From: Bacteroidota bacterium | Lineage (GTDB): Bacteria > Bacteroidota > Bacteroidia > Bacteroidales > WCHB1-69 | Length of the DNA stretch: 33,350 nt | Direction: 5' to 3' | Assembly: GCA_023392945.1 (NCBI GenBank) | Contig: JAEWNB010000202.1 | Span: 1-33,350 of the forward strand | Part shown: piece by piece, positions 1 to 8,379 of the stretch | How the letters are laid out: every line of letters begins with the position of its first letter | Numbering within the stretch: position 1 is the first letter of the stretch | Made by a program: the position numbers and the translations under genes | Notes under the pieces: model-generated | Database searches by the model: none | Seen by the model: the letters and a program-made list of their open reading frames with translations, nothing else | What the model was told of the DNA's origin: nothing

Positions 1-23
1 GTTAATTGTTTGGTTATCAGCTA

Positions 24-31
24 CAAAAGTA
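24..31 (-). promoter_or_regulatory. Leftward -7 element
   Basis: Reads TACTTTTG on the minus strand and matches the Bacteroidota -7 consensus TAnnTTTG. It points to a gene that starts beyond the left edge. No convincing -33 TTTG is seen. Confidence 0.5.
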
Positions 32-156
32 CAAAAATTCTATGATATAACCTATTTTTTTAACTCTTTTTAACTCTTTAATTTATTGATTACTTGATGA
101 TTAATAATCGAACTCAGGTTATAAGGATTGTTTGAATTGTGCCCAAAGGATTTTAT

Positions 157-194
157 AATGTTTTTTCGCTCTTTTTAGCTTGCTAAAAAACATT
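157..194. repeat. Inverted repeat with two alternative hairpins
   Basis: AATGTTTTTT (157-166) is the exact inverse of AAAAAACATT (185-194). TTTTTAGC (172-179) is also the inverse of GCTAAAAA (182-189). The two pairings share the right-hand A-run, so they exclude each other. The repeat lies between a leftward and a rightward promoter. It could be regulatory or chance in AT-rich DNA. The rest of 1-255 holds only a TTTTTAACTC direct repeat near 56-76 and no gene. Confidence 0.35.
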
Positions 195-255
195 GGAGTT
201 ATTTGTTCTGGTGGCTATCTGCTTGGCTTATTTTAATTCTTATGAAAAAAAATAG

Positions 256-263
256 TACTTTTG
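256..263 (+). promoter_or_regulatory. -7 element for the flippase-like gene
   Basis: TACTTTTG, matching TAnnTTTG, lies 15 nt before the ATG at 279, which predicts a leader of about 10 nt. A TTG at 223-225 is too far upstream to be a normal -33 partner. Confidence 0.6.
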
Positions 264-278
264 CCGATATATAATAAC

Positions 279-1355
279 ATGAAAAATTCTTCCTCTAACG
301 AAAAGACTAAAATTAACTTTTCTAAGATTATTCAATTGATAATTTTTCTTGGAATAGGGGTGTTTTTTGTTTGGTTTTCCGTAAAAGACTTATCTCCGGA
401 AGATATTCAGGCTATAAAAACCAGTGCCTTAAAAATAAACAACCCTTTAAGCTGGTTTTTTCTCACACTTTCATTGCTGTCCGGAGTCTGTGCTCATTAT
501 ATAAGGGGGCTTAGAAGCATTATCCTGATTCAACCTCTTGGTTATCATGTTCGCAAAAACATTTCTTTTTATTCTGTCATGGTTTGTTATTTAGCCAATT
601 TGGCTTTCCCACGGCTTGGAGAGGTCTTGCGTTGCACTTTCTTACAACGTTATGAAAGAGTTCCTTTTCAAAAAGCCCTTGGAACGGTTGTAACGGAACG
701 CGCGATTGACACTCTGTGTTGGCTGATAATGCTTATTCTTGTCGTTTTGCTTAATACTGCCCTATTGACGGATTTGGTCATTGATAAAGAAACGGGGTTA
801 ACTTTCGGCATCTGGCTCCAGAATAAATGGTCTTCTCTGATAACCAATTCTACTTTATTTTATCTTGGAGGTGCCTTTGTTTTGTTTTGTGTTTTAATCT
901 ATCTGACAAGAAATTATTGGAAAAGAATTTCGTTTTTTGTTAAAATTAAAAATTTCTTCTGGGGTATCATTCAGGGACTGATTTCAATAAAAGATTTAAA
1001 ACATCCCTTTTTATTTGTCCTTTATACTATACTTATTTGGGTATTCTTCTTTTTGGGCACTTATTTCTGTTTCTTTGCATTTGATTATTTGGCAAACTTA
1101 GGACCTGCGCCTGCCTTTACTGTTCTTATTATCGGAAGTATTGGTTATATGGTTGCACAAGGAGGGCTGGGGGCTTATCCTTTAATAGTGGCCGGCGTTT
1201 TGGTAATGTATGGTATAAATTATAATGCGGGATTAGCTGCCGGTTGGATTGGCTGGTCGGTACAAACTATGATGATTATTGTTTTTGGTATTGCAGCTCT
1301 TATTATTGCATCTTTGAACGATAGAAAAAAAGAAGTTCTTAAATCTGTAAAATAA
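279..1355 (+). CDS. Flippase-like (LPG synthase TM domain, UPF0104/YbhN-type) membrane protein
   Basis: Polytopic inner-membrane protein of 358 residues. It has about eight hydrophobic segments from residue 14 to the C-terminus and no soluble catalytic domain. The motif ANLAFPRLGEVLR near residues 107-119, followed by VVTERAIDTL, matches the conserved core of the lysylphosphatidylglycerol-synthase transmembrane/YbhN family. Members of that family are thought to move lipids or lipid-linked intermediates across the membrane. The substrate cannot be read from the sequence. A TTG at 261 is in frame, but it overlaps the -7 promoter element, so ATG 279 is the start. It precedes rfaE2 by 47 nt, and the two are likely co-transcribed with an envelope role. 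Family assignment is solid; function is inferred. Confidence 0.85.
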   Translation: MKNSSSNEKTKINFSKIIQLIIFLGIGVFFVWFSVKDLSPEDIQAIKTSALKINNPLSWFFLTLSLLSGVCAHYIRGLRSIILIQPLGYHVRKNISFYSVMVCYLANLAFPRLGEVLRCTFLQRYERVPFQKALGTVVTERAIDTLCWLIMLILVVLLNTALLTDLVIDKETGLTFGIWLQNKWSSLITNSTLFYLGGAFVLFCVLIYLTRNYWKRISFFVKIKNFFWGIIQGLISIKDLKHPFLFVLYTILIWVFFFLGTYFCFFAFDYLANLGPAPAFTVLIIGSIGYMVAQGGLGAYPLIVAGVLVMYGINYNAGLAAGWIGWSVQTMMIIVFGIAALIIASLNDRKKEVLKSVK

Positions 1356-1402
1356 TATTTCGTCATTGGCTATTTGTTTGATTATATAATATCTTTTTAC
1401 TT

Positions 1403-1888
1403 ATGGATTATCTTAAACATATTAATAATAAAATAATTTCTGCTGACTATTTTAAGTCAAAAAGGAAGTGTTTTAATAATAATAGAGTGATTTTTACCAA
1501 TGGATGTTTTGATATTCTTCATTTGGGACATATTGACTACCTGATTAAGGCAAGAAAATTGGGAGATGTTTTGATTATCGGACTTAATACTGATAATTCC
1601 GTTAAGAAACTTAAGGGAGAGAAAAGACCTGTTAATAATCAAAATGCACGGGCATTGTTATTGGCATCGCTTGAATTTGTAGATTTTGTGATTCTTTTTG
1701 ACGATGAAACCCCTCTGAATCTTATCAAGATGATAACTCCGGATGTATTGGTAAAAGGAGGAGATTATAGTATTGAATCTGTAGTGGGTGGAGATTTTGT
1801 TCTTAATTACGGCGGAACGGTCGAAATTATTCCTTTTCTTGAAGGATATTCAACGACCAATATTATTAATAATCTGCAAAATAATTAA
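1403..1888 (+). CDS. rfaE2: D-glycero-beta-D-manno-heptose 1-phosphate adenylyltransferase
   Basis: Cytoplasmic nucleotidyltransferase that adenylates heptose 1-phosphate during ADP-heptose synthesis for lipopolysaccharide core. The 161-residue product has the family landmarks: TNGCFDILHLGH (residues 32-43) with the HxGH ATP-binding motif at 40-43, VKGGDY at 117-122, and the C-terminal EGYSTTNII that corresponds to the STTxII helix. It equals the C-terminal half of E. coli HldE; the sugar-kinase half (RfaE1) is not fused and not in this window. It follows the flippase-like gene by 47 nt and is followed after 28 nt by the LytM/LysM gene. That downstream gene has its own -7 element, which straddles the rfaE2 stop codon. 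Confidence 0.92.
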   Translation: MDYLKHINNKIISADYFKSKRKCFNNNRVIFTNGCFDILHLGHIDYLIKARKLGDVLIIGLNTDNSVKKLKGEKRPVNNQNARALLLASLEFVDFVILFDDETPLNLIKMITPDVLVKGGDYSIESVVGGDFVLNYGGTVEIIPFLEGYSTTNIINNLQNN

Positions 1889-1896
1889 TACTTTTG
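1889..1896 (+). promoter_or_regulatory. -7 element for the LytM/LysM gene
   Basis: TACTTTTG begins exactly at the end of the rfaE2 reading frame, 20 nt before ATG 1917. The downstream gene can therefore be transcribed independently of rfaE2. Confidence 0.55.
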
Positions 1897-1916
1897 TCGA
1901 TATAATATTCGCAACA

Positions 1917-2885
1917 ATGAAACAGCTTTTATCTGTTTTTTTTCTGGCGTCTTCTATTTGCTGTGCAGCACAGCAAATCACTATTGATATTGATGATTAT
2001 GCTCAGAACAGGGCTCTGGCTGATACAACGATGGTTTTTTGTTACGATACGGAAAATATGGATTTTTCTACTGAATCTTTTATTCAGGACACTTATCAGA
2101 TTCCCGCCTATAATCTATACGGGCAACATTGGGATCCAAAACACTTGCGATCAAAGCAGTTTGCTATTCCCTTTAGTGATGGTCAATTAAAAATAATATT
2201 GGTGGAATCTTATAACACTCCTTTTGTTTTCCCTTGTAGAGGAGAAAAAATCGTAGATTACGGTCCACAAAAAAAACTATTCCATCCCGGAACTGATTTT
2301 TCTCTTCCTGAAAATGCTCCGATTTATGCTTGTTTTGACGGCGTTGTTCGAGTTGCTAAAATCTATGGAGATTATAATAAAATAGTAGTCGTTAGACACT
2401 ATAATGGACTTGAAACTGTTTACGCTAATCTTGGTAAAATTAATGTAAAACCGGACCAAATTATCAAAGCCGGTCATATTGTCGGTTTTGCAGGGGGGGT
2501 TGACCGTGGATCTTTGGCTTCTTTTCACTTTGAGAGCCGATTCATGAACGAAACATTTGATCCGGCACTTTTATTAAATTTCGAGGATCGAACACTTTCC
2601 GGAAATATTCTTACTCTTGAACCCCAAAATTTTAATATTAAACCTCTTCCTCAAATAAGAGAACAGGTTATCGTTCCGAAAAAAATTCCTATAGAATCTG
2701 ATTCTGTTAATACTACACAAAACTCTTCCCCTATTTCCCCCCCCTTATATCATACTATACAAAAAGGCGAAACGCTCTATAAAATTGCAAAACAATATAA
2801 TATTTCCGTTGAAACATTAATGAAATTAAATAATCTCACGGAAACCTCCATAATTTATTCCGGTCAAAAAATTAAGGTAAAATAG
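1917..2885 (+). CDS. Exported LytM (M23-fold) protein with C-terminal LysM, catalytic histidines replaced
   Basis: A 322-residue exported protein with a signal peptide at about 1-18. An M23/LytM fold spans about 105-222, followed by a Pro/Ser-rich linker and one LysM peptidoglycan-binding repeat at about 278-322. The zinc ligands of the family are kept: H123 and D127 in HPGTD, and H204. The two catalytic histidines are not. The YAHL motif reads YANL (N171), and the HxH pair reads S202-F-H204. It may therefore bind peptidoglycan and act as a scaffold or amidase activator, as degenerate LytM proteins such as EnvC and NlpD do, rather than cut. ATG 1917 is chosen because a hydrophobic signal peptide starts there and a -7 element lies just upstream. 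A longer in-frame extension to 1788 would run through rfaE2. Confidence 0.88.
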   Translation: MKQLLSVFFLASSICCAAQQITIDIDDYAQNRALADTTMVFCYDTENMDFSTESFIQDTYQIPAYNLYGQHWDPKHLRSKQFAIPFSDGQLKIILVESYNTPFVFPCRGEKIVDYGPQKKLFHPGTDFSLPENAPIYACFDGVVRVAKIYGDYNKIVVVRHYNGLETVYANLGKINVKPDQIIKAGHIVGFAGGVDRGSLASFHFESRFMNETFDPALLLNFEDRTLSGNILTLEPQNFNIKPLPQIREQVIVPKKIPIESDSVNTTQNSSPISPPLYHTIQKGETLYKIAKQYNISVETLMKLNNLTETSIIYSGQKIKVK

Positions 2886-2900
2886 AGCTTTTTTATCTCG

Positions 2901-3392
2901 TTATTGTTTATCATAACGTTGAATCTCTTCTGAAAAGTATTCCAACTTAACGCCTGCCATTTTAAACATCTCTTCTGATTCTTTCCCATCATGATATTTT
3001 TTTTCGCAGACAACTCTTTCTATTCCACAGTTTATAATTAACATTGCACACACACGACACGGTGTCATGCGACAATACAGCGTCCCTTTATTTAATGATA
3101 TTCCCAGTTTGGCAGCCTGACAAATTGCATTTTGCTCCGCATGAACTGTTCTCACACAATGTTGGGTGGTCAAACCGTCCTCGTGAATCATCTTTTTAAG
3201 TTGGTGTCCTATTTCATCACAGTGTGGTAACCCTTTAGGAGATCCAACATAGCCGGATACCAAAATTTGGCGATCTCTGACAATAACACATCCGCTTCTG
3301 CCACGGTCACAAGTGGCACGTTTGCTCACTGTGTTGGCAATTTCCATAAAATAATCATCCCAGGATGGACGAACATAATTATTATTTTCCAT
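2901..3392 (-). CDS. dCMP deaminase (ComEB-like, zinc-dependent)
   Basis: Cytidine/deoxycytidylate deaminase of 163 residues, expected to convert dCMP to dUMP and feed thymidylate synthesis. The zinc site is complete: HAEQNAI (H84, catalytic E86) and the PCxxC motif at 111-115. N-terminal RPSWDDYFMEIA and GYVGSP segments match the dCMP deaminase subgroup. Its start codon lies inside the end of the upstream kinase gene (11-nt overlap, 3382-3392), which implies translational coupling. It converges with the LytM/LysM gene, with 15 nt between stops. Third gene of the uvrA - kinase - deaminase operon. A biosynthetic role is the default reading; a link to antiphage deaminases is discussed in the findings. 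Confidence 0.92.
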   Translation of the reverse strand: MENNNYVRPSWDDYFMEIANTVSKRATCDRGRSGCVIVRDRQILVSGYVGSPKGLPHCDEIGHQLKKMIHEDGLTTQHCVRTVHAEQNAICQAAKLGISLNKGTLYCRMTPCRVCAMLIINCGIERVVCEKKYHDGKESEEMFKMAGVKLEYFSEEIQRYDKQ

Positions 3393-3960
3393 TATTTAAG
3401 GTGTTGATTGACAATTTATTTAATATCTCTTCAAGTTGTTCGTATAAGGCATCTCTGCTTCCGCCATTGTTTAACAAAAAATCAGCCTCGAGAATACACT
3501 TTGATAGGTTTTGTTTATTGGGATCGGTAGAGGTCATTTCTCTTTTTTCATTTTGAATGAAAGTTTCCTTGGAAACCTGATCTGTTTCTGATTGTCTCAA
3601 AATTATTCTTTGATAACGTATTTCGACCGGAGCATCAACAGCTAATAAAACAAAGTTTTTGCTTCTTCTAAGAGACTCTATTTCCCCTGGTGTGCGTATA
3701 CTTTCAATAACCGCATTTTCTCCTTTAGAAACCGCAATTTTATATAATTCATCCGTAATAAATGATGGGCTGTTATTCGCCCGTAAATCATTGGCAACCT
3801 CAACAAGTGTATCTCTGTTTATTTCTTTTCCTCTTTTTTTAATTTCTTTTCCAATATAGTCTCTTACGGAATAATGTTTAAATCCGCGATTTTTGACCAA
3901 ATATTCAACAATCGTTCCCTTTCCTGCCCCCAATGTTCCTGTTATCCCAATAATAATCAT
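3382..3960 (-). CDS. P-loop kinase-like protein (AAA/dephospho-CoA-kinase-like) coupled to dCMP deaminase
   Basis: Cytoplasmic 192-residue P-loop protein. A clear Walker A, GTLGAGKGT (residues 8-16), is followed by HYSVRDYIGKEI, which resembles a nucleoside-monophosphate kinase substrate-binding segment, and an Arg-rich lid-like region around 118-145. It is related to the P-loop kinase domain found in front of deaminase domains in some fused proteins, and also to dephospho-CoA kinases, but I would not call it coaE. It begins 12 nt after uvrA ends and overlaps the deaminase start by 11 nt, so all three are one operon. The substrate is unknown. Nucleotide binding is certain from the motif; catalysis of phosphate transfer is inferred. 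Confidence 0.8.
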   Translation of the reverse strand: MIIIGITGTLGAGKGTIVEYLVKNRGFKHYSVRDYIGKEIKKRGKEINRDTLVEVANDLRANNSPSFITDELYKIAVSKGENAVIESIRTPGEIESLRRSKNFVLLAVDAPVEIRYQRIILRQSETDQVSKETFIQNEKREMTSTDPNKQNLSKCILEADFLLNNGGSRDALYEQLEEILNKLSINTLNNGK

Positions 3961-3972
3961 ATTTTAATCATT

Positions 3973-6801
3973 TTATAACCATTCTGCAAGATATTCTGCT
4001 GTATATCCTATTTTGTTAGACACAATTTCTTCGGGTGTTCCCGCTGCAATTATTTCTCCTCCATTTTTTCCACCTTCCGGTCCAAGGTCAATAATCCAGT
4101 CTGCCACTTTAATAACATCCATATTGTGTTCAATAACAATTACCGTATTTCCCATATCCACAAGTCTATAAAGAACTTTCAGCAAAATGTCTATGTCGTG
4201 AAAATGAAGTCCGGTAGTGGGTTCGTCAAGAACATAAACTGTATTGCCGGTATCTTTTTTACAAAGTTCAGTAGCCAGTTTGACCCGCTGGGCCTCCCCT
4301 CCTGAAAGAGTTGTGGATGATTGCCCAAGTTTAATGTATCCGAGCCCGACATCCAACATGGTTTTCAATTTTAAGACAATAGAGGGAATGTTCTCAAAAA
4401 AGTCAAGAGCGGTTTCAACATCCATTTCTAACACATCAAAAATAGATTTTCCTTTATATCTAATCTCTAGTGTTTCATCATTATATCTTTTTCCATTACA
4501 GGTCTCACAGGTTACATATACGTCAGGGAGAAAGTTCATCTCAATATTTTTAACTCCACCTCCCTTGCAATTTTCGCAACGGCCGCCTTTTACATTGAAT
4601 GAAAACCTTCCCGATTTATATCCCCTTATTTTGGCTTCGGGCAAGCCGGAAAAGAGTTGTCTTATTTCATCAAAAACTCCCACATAAGTGGCAGGGTTTG
4701 AACGCGGAGTTCTTCCTATTGGTTGTTGGTCAATTTCTATTACCTTATCAACATATTCTATTCCCTTTAGCTTATCAAAAGGAAGCGGTTGTTTGTCAGA
4801 TCGATAAAAACGCTGGCTTAGAATAGGATATAATGTGTCGTTTATAAGTGTCGACTTTCCACTTCCGGAAACTCCTGTTATACAGATAAATGTTCCTAAA
4901 GGAAAAGAGATATTGATATTTTTAAGGTTGTTTCCGGTAGCTCCTATTAAGGTCAGTTTTTTTCCGGAGCCAATACGTCTTTTTGACGGAATGTCAATTT
5001 TTATCTTTCCACTAAGATAATCTGCCGTTAATGAATTTGACTTTAAAATATCCTCATAATTACCGGTTGCTACAATTTCTCCACCATGTTCACCGGCCGC
5101 CGGGCCAATGTCTATAATGTAGTCGGCTGCTTTCATCATGTCTTTGTCGTGCTCTACCACAATAATGGAGTTGTCATGGTCTCTTAACTCTTTCATCGAT
5201 TTAATTAAACGATGATTATCCTTTTGGTGTAATCCTATGCTTGGTTCATCAAGAATATAAAGAACATTAACAAGCTGCGAACTAATCTGAGTTGCAAGAC
5301 GAATGCGCTGCGCCTCCCCTCCGGATAGGCTTTTTGAGGATCTGTTCAACGATAAATATTGAATTCCTACATCATTTAGAAATTTGAGCCGTAAAGATAT
5401 TTCTCTGATTATTTCGTAAGATATTTGTTGTTTACGTTCATCCAGCCATTGGCTACAATTATCAATCCATTCTGCAAGTTCAGAAAGATCCATGACAGAT
5501 AAATCTACAATGTTTTTGCCTCCAATTTTAAAATAACGAGACTCTTTCTTTAGTCTCGTTCCACGACAGTCCGGACATGTTTTTTCATCAAGAAATTGAT
5601 TGATCCATTTTTGTATTGAAGCCGGAGCAGATTCATAATCATACTCCTGCATAAAACTAACGATTCCGCTAAAATATTCTTTGCTTGGTGCCAGCCCTGA
5701 AATTTCATGACTGATATAAAGCACCTCTTCACTCCCATATAATAAGATGTTCAGATGTTGCTCTGAAAGGGTGCTTATAGGAGCTGACATTGAAAAGCCG
5801 TATTTTTCGCTAAGGGCTTCTATTTGTCTGAAAACAGCACTATTCTTATATGGTCCAAGAGGTATTATCGCGCCCTCTTTAATTGACAAGGAGTTGTCCG
5901 GAATAATTTTTTTTAAATCAATTTCTGTTATATAACCAAGTCCATTGCATTTCTCACAGGCGCCATAAGGTGAATTAAAAGAAAAAGTGTTAGGTTCGGG
6001 TTCCGGATATGAAATACCGGTTGTGGGGCACATTAAATACTTGCTATAGTTCTTCAATTCGCCATTTTCATTGTTTAAAACCAACAAAACTCCTTTGCCG
6101 TGTTTAAGAGCGTGCCGCAAGCTATTGATTAAGCGGGGTTTTGAAAGATCTCTTACAACCAATGTGTCAACAACAACTTCAATATCGTGGATTTTATACC
6201 TGTCCAGTTGCATGTTAAGCATCAAATCTCGTATTTCTCCATCAATTCGTACTTTAGAGAAACCCTGTTTCCGGATTGTTTCAAAAAGTTCTTTATAATG
6301 ACCTTTTCTTCTTTTTACTATTGGTGCAAGTAACGTAATGTTTTTGTCCTCGTAAATATTTAAAATAAGATCAATTAATTCCTTTTCGCTATAACGAACC
6401 ATTTTTTCTTCTGTTTCGTATGAAAAAGCATCCGCAACACGGGCAAAAAGCAATCGAAGAAAATCATAGACCTCGGTAATGGTACCCACTGTAGACCGAG
6501 GATTTTTGTTGACAGTTTTTTGTTCAATAGAAATCACGGGATTTAACCCGGAAATTTTATCGACATCAGGGTGTTGAAGATGACCGATAAACTGTCGGGC
6601 ATAGGCCGAAAAGGTTTCCATATAGCGGCGTTGACCTTCTGCATAAATGGTGTCGAATGCCAGCGACGATTTCCCGCTTCCACTTAAGCCGGTAATAACC
6701 ACAAGCTTGTGTTGTGGTATTGATAATGATACATTTTTTAAATTATTCTCCCTGGCTCCAATAATTATCAGTTCGTCTTCGGCAAAAGTATTATCTTTCA
6801 T
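3973..6801 (-). CDS. uvrA: Excinuclease ABC subunit A
   Basis: DNA-damage recognition ATPase of nucleotide excision repair, 942 residues, full length. It has two ABC modules. The first Walker A is GLSGSGKSS (residues 38-46) and the second GVSGSGKST is near residue 640. Signature motifs LSGGEAQRIRLA and LSGGEAQRVKLA, and VYVLDEPTTGLH as the second Walker B, are present. The C-terminal-half zinc finger is intact (CENC and CETC). The N-terminal-half finger has lost its first CxxC (it reads CPTT) while keeping CEKC, so it may not bind zinc; I believe this variation occurs elsewhere in the phylum. Start ATG 6801 lies 40 nt after a -7 element. First gene of the operon with the kinase and deaminase. 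Confidence 0.97.
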   Translation of the reverse strand: MKDNTFAEDELIIIGARENNLKNVSLSIPQHKLVVITGLSGSGKSSLAFDTIYAEGQRRYMETFSAYARQFIGHLQHPDVDKISGLNPVISIEQKTVNKNPRSTVGTITEVYDFLRLLFARVADAFSYETEEKMVRYSEKELIDLILNIYEDKNITLLAPIVKRRKGHYKELFETIRKQGFSKVRIDGEIRDLMLNMQLDRYKIHDIEVVVDTLVVRDLSKPRLINSLRHALKHGKGVLLVLNNENGELKNYSKYLMCPTTGISYPEPEPNTFSFNSPYGACEKCNGLGYITEIDLKKIIPDNSLSIKEGAIIPLGPYKNSAVFRQIEALSEKYGFSMSAPISTLSEQHLNILLYGSEEVLYISHEISGLAPSKEYFSGIVSFMQEYDYESAPASIQKWINQFLDEKTCPDCRGTRLKKESRYFKIGGKNIVDLSVMDLSELAEWIDNCSQWLDERKQQISYEIIREISLRLKFLNDVGIQYLSLNRSSKSLSGGEAQRIRLATQISSQLVNVLYILDEPSIGLHQKDNHRLIKSMKELRDHDNSIIVVEHDKDMMKAADYIIDIGPAAGEHGGEIVATGNYEDILKSNSLTADYLSGKIKIDIPSKRRIGSGKKLTLIGATGNNLKNINISFPLGTFICITGVSGSGKSTLINDTLYPILSQRFYRSDKQPLPFDKLKGIEYVDKVIEIDQQPIGRTPRSNPATYVGVFDEIRQLFSGLPEAKIRGYKSGRFSFNVKGGRCENCKGGGVKNIEMNFLPDVYVTCETCNGKRYNDETLEIRYKGKSIFDVLEMDVETALDFFENIPSIVLKLKTMLDVGLGYIKLGQSSTTLSGGEAQRVKLATELCKKDTGNTVYVLDEPTTGLHFHDIDILLKVLYRLVDMGNTVIVIEHNMDVIKVADWIIDLGPEGGKNGGEIIAAGTPEEIVSNKIGYTAEYLAEWL

Positions 6802-6841
6802 ATGAAATGACCAAATCTTTCTATCTCAAAATAAGGGAATG

Positions 6842-6849
6842 CAAAAATA
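6842..6849 (-). promoter_or_regulatory. -7 element for uvrA operon
   Basis: TATTTTTG on the minus strand, with the uvrA start about 40 nt downstream. ATTG (6874-6877 on the plus strand as CAAT) is a poor -33 candidate. Confidence 0.6.
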
Positions 6850-6908
6850 CAATTTTTGTTGATAATTTTCTGTCAATAAAATGAAAATTTTGGATGATAA
6901 TTCTTCTT

Positions 6909-7283
6909 CTATTTTGCTTTAATTTTCCATTTCCGCTCTATCTTAATCATCTTAAAATTAAGCACCTCTTCGGTATTGTTGCAATAATAGACTTTCGCCT
7001 CAACATTTCCCGCGTTTTTGTTTTCTGTAAGTTTTTGTTTTGTGATTTTAAATTTAGATATTCCTTTCTTCGAAGAGACTTCTTTATCAAGAACTCCTGT
7101 TATCATTTTCACATTTTCCTGACTTAAGGAGTCTGAAATGTCAAATTTGGAAATCGCCTTTTTATATTCGCCTTTTTTTATTTCTTTAAGATATGTTTTT
7201 ACAACGCCCTGGGGGGTATTGGGAGAACAAGAATAAAATGTGATTACCATAAGAGCAATCATAAAATAAACTATCTTTTTCAT
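6909..7283 (-). CDS. DUF4878-like lipoprotein
   Basis: Small envelope lipoprotein of 124 residues. The signal peptide ends in a lipobox-like FYSC with the lipidated cysteine at 19. The mature part (P-x-x-VVKTYLKEIKKGEYKKAISKF, then a beta-rich end finishing in RKWKIKAK) has the layout of DUF4878, an NTF2-like domain common in secreted Bacteroidota proteins. No catalytic motif is visible and the function is unknown. It lies 55 nt downstream of the lytic transglycosylase gene on the same strand and could share its transcript. Confidence 0.72.
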   Translation of the reverse strand: MKKIVYFMIALMVITFYSCSPNTPQGVVKTYLKEIKKGEYKKAISKFDISDSLSQENVKMITGVLDKEVSSKKGISKFKITKQKLTENKNAGNVEAKVYYCNNTEEVLNFKMIKIERKWKIKAK

Positions 7284-7338
7284 ATTAAAATTTATTTAAA
7301 ACATATTTTTTATCCATGTTTTTACATGATGATAATTT

Positions 7339-8322
7339 CTAAAACAGGGTGTCGCCGAGTAGTTCAAAAGGGTTGGAAAGATCTTTATATAAATATTGAT
7401 AAAGCAACTTTGTCTTTTGGGGGATTTTTATGGTATAAATTTTTGTTTTAACCGTAAGTTTTGTGCTTCTTAACCAAGGATTAAGAGATTTTAATTCACG
7501 ATATAAAATATTATGTTCCCTGGCAAACAGGTACAAATCAGGGATGGTTGAGTTTACGGCTACTTCAACACATGGAATGGGATAATAGAGATCGGCATTT
7601 TTAAGAGTTATTCCATATTGTCGTGGATTCTCAAAAATTAACTTATAAGAAAGAATCCGGTATAAATACCTTGCCGTTTCCTGATTTAAGTGCAATTCCC
7701 AGTAACTGTTGGTCTGTTGTTTTTCGGAAGCACCGCTAACACCGGCCTCTCCCATGTTATAGGCAGCCGCTGCCATCGACCAACTCCCAAGGCGTTCCTT
7801 GCATCCTTTTAAATAACGACAAGCTGCACGTGTAGCTTTTTCAATATCATATCTTTCATCTACCTCTGTGTTGATTTCAAGGCCATAACTTCTTCCAGTG
7901 GTTTCAATAAATTGCCAAAAACCGCTGGCTTCTGCCGGGGACACCACGTTATCAAGGCCGCTTTCGGCAATACATAGGTATTTAAAATCTTTTGGTACGC
8001 CCTCTTCTTCAAGGATTTTTTCAATAACCGGAAAATATCTTCCTGATTTTTTGAAAATCTGCAACGTTCTTGAATGTTGATAGCAATTAATTATCAGTTC
8101 TTTATCCAAGGCTTCTCTCACCCAGTAAATATCTACAGGCACCTCTTCTCCGGCAAAAGATATTGTTTTGGGAATATAGGGCGCTGCAATCATATTTTCA
8201 TAATAATAGGGCGCATCTTCAATGTTGGTGTTCTCAGAGGAGTGTTTGTATCCAAAGGCGAACAAAGCAGCAAGAAAAAGAAAAATAGAGATGGAAATAC
8301 TAAGTTTTATTGTATGTTTCAT
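7339..8322 (-). CDS. Exported lytic transglycosylase (SLT/MltD-like)
   Basis: Peptidoglycan lytic transglycosylase of 327 residues, which would cleave the MurNAc-GlcNAc bond. N-terminal signal or anchor segment at about 5-24. The SLT domain runs from about 97 to 235: IAESGL carries the catalytic glutamate E120, followed by ASGFWQFIETTGRSYGL and, further on, AAAYNMGEAGV. The C-terminal 90 residues lack an obvious LysM repeat, unlike MltD. No lipobox is seen. It lies upstream of the DUF4878 lipoprotein gene and downstream of a strong inverted repeat that separates it from the MFS gene. No TAnnTTTG element was found just upstream, so its promoter is unclear. Confidence 0.9.
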   Translation of the reverse strand: MKHTIKLSISISIFLFLAALFAFGYKHSSENTNIEDAPYYYENMIAAPYIPKTISFAGEEVPVDIYWVREALDKELIINCYQHSRTLQIFKKSGRYFPVIEKILEEEGVPKDFKYLCIAESGLDNVVSPAEASGFWQFIETTGRSYGLEINTEVDERYDIEKATRAACRYLKGCKERLGSWSMAAAAYNMGEAGVSGASEKQQTNSYWELHLNQETARYLYRILSYKLIFENPRQYGITLKNADLYYPIPCVEVAVNSTIPDLYLFAREHNILYRELKSLNPWLRSTKLTVKTKIYTIKIPQKTKLLYQYLYKDLSNPFELLGDTLF

Positions 8323-8332
8323 TATTATTGAA

Positions 8333-8379
8333 CTAAAAATTAAAGGTTTAAGAAACCTTTCGATTGCTTAAACCTTTAA
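8333..8379 (-). terminator. Terminator of the MFS gene with two competing hairpins
   Basis: A 13-bp perfect inverted repeat (8340-8352 with 8367-8379) is followed on the minus strand by ATTTTTAG. A second hairpin, AAAGGTTT (8342-8349) with AAACCTTT (8353-8360), uses the same T-proximal arm. Only one can form at a time. Confidence 0.7.

Noticed and set aside
1389..1397. TATCTTTT before rfaE2 as a promoter
   Set aside because: It lacks the final G of TAnnTTTG and has no -33 partner at proper spacing; co-transcription with the upstream gene is simpler.
3382..3960. Calling the kinase coaE (dephospho-CoA kinase)
   Set aside because: The P-loop matches, but the rest and the gene context (deaminase partner) fit another kinase-like subgroup better.
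4500..4600. Loss of the C-terminal-half zinc finger in UvrA
   Set aside because: Its CENC and CETC pairs are intact. Only the N-terminal-half finger is altered, which I believe occurs in homologues, so it is noted under the gene only.
4244..4687. Open frame of 147 codons on the plus strand
   Set aside because: It lies wholly antisense to conserved uvrA sequence, has no family resemblance and no promoter element.
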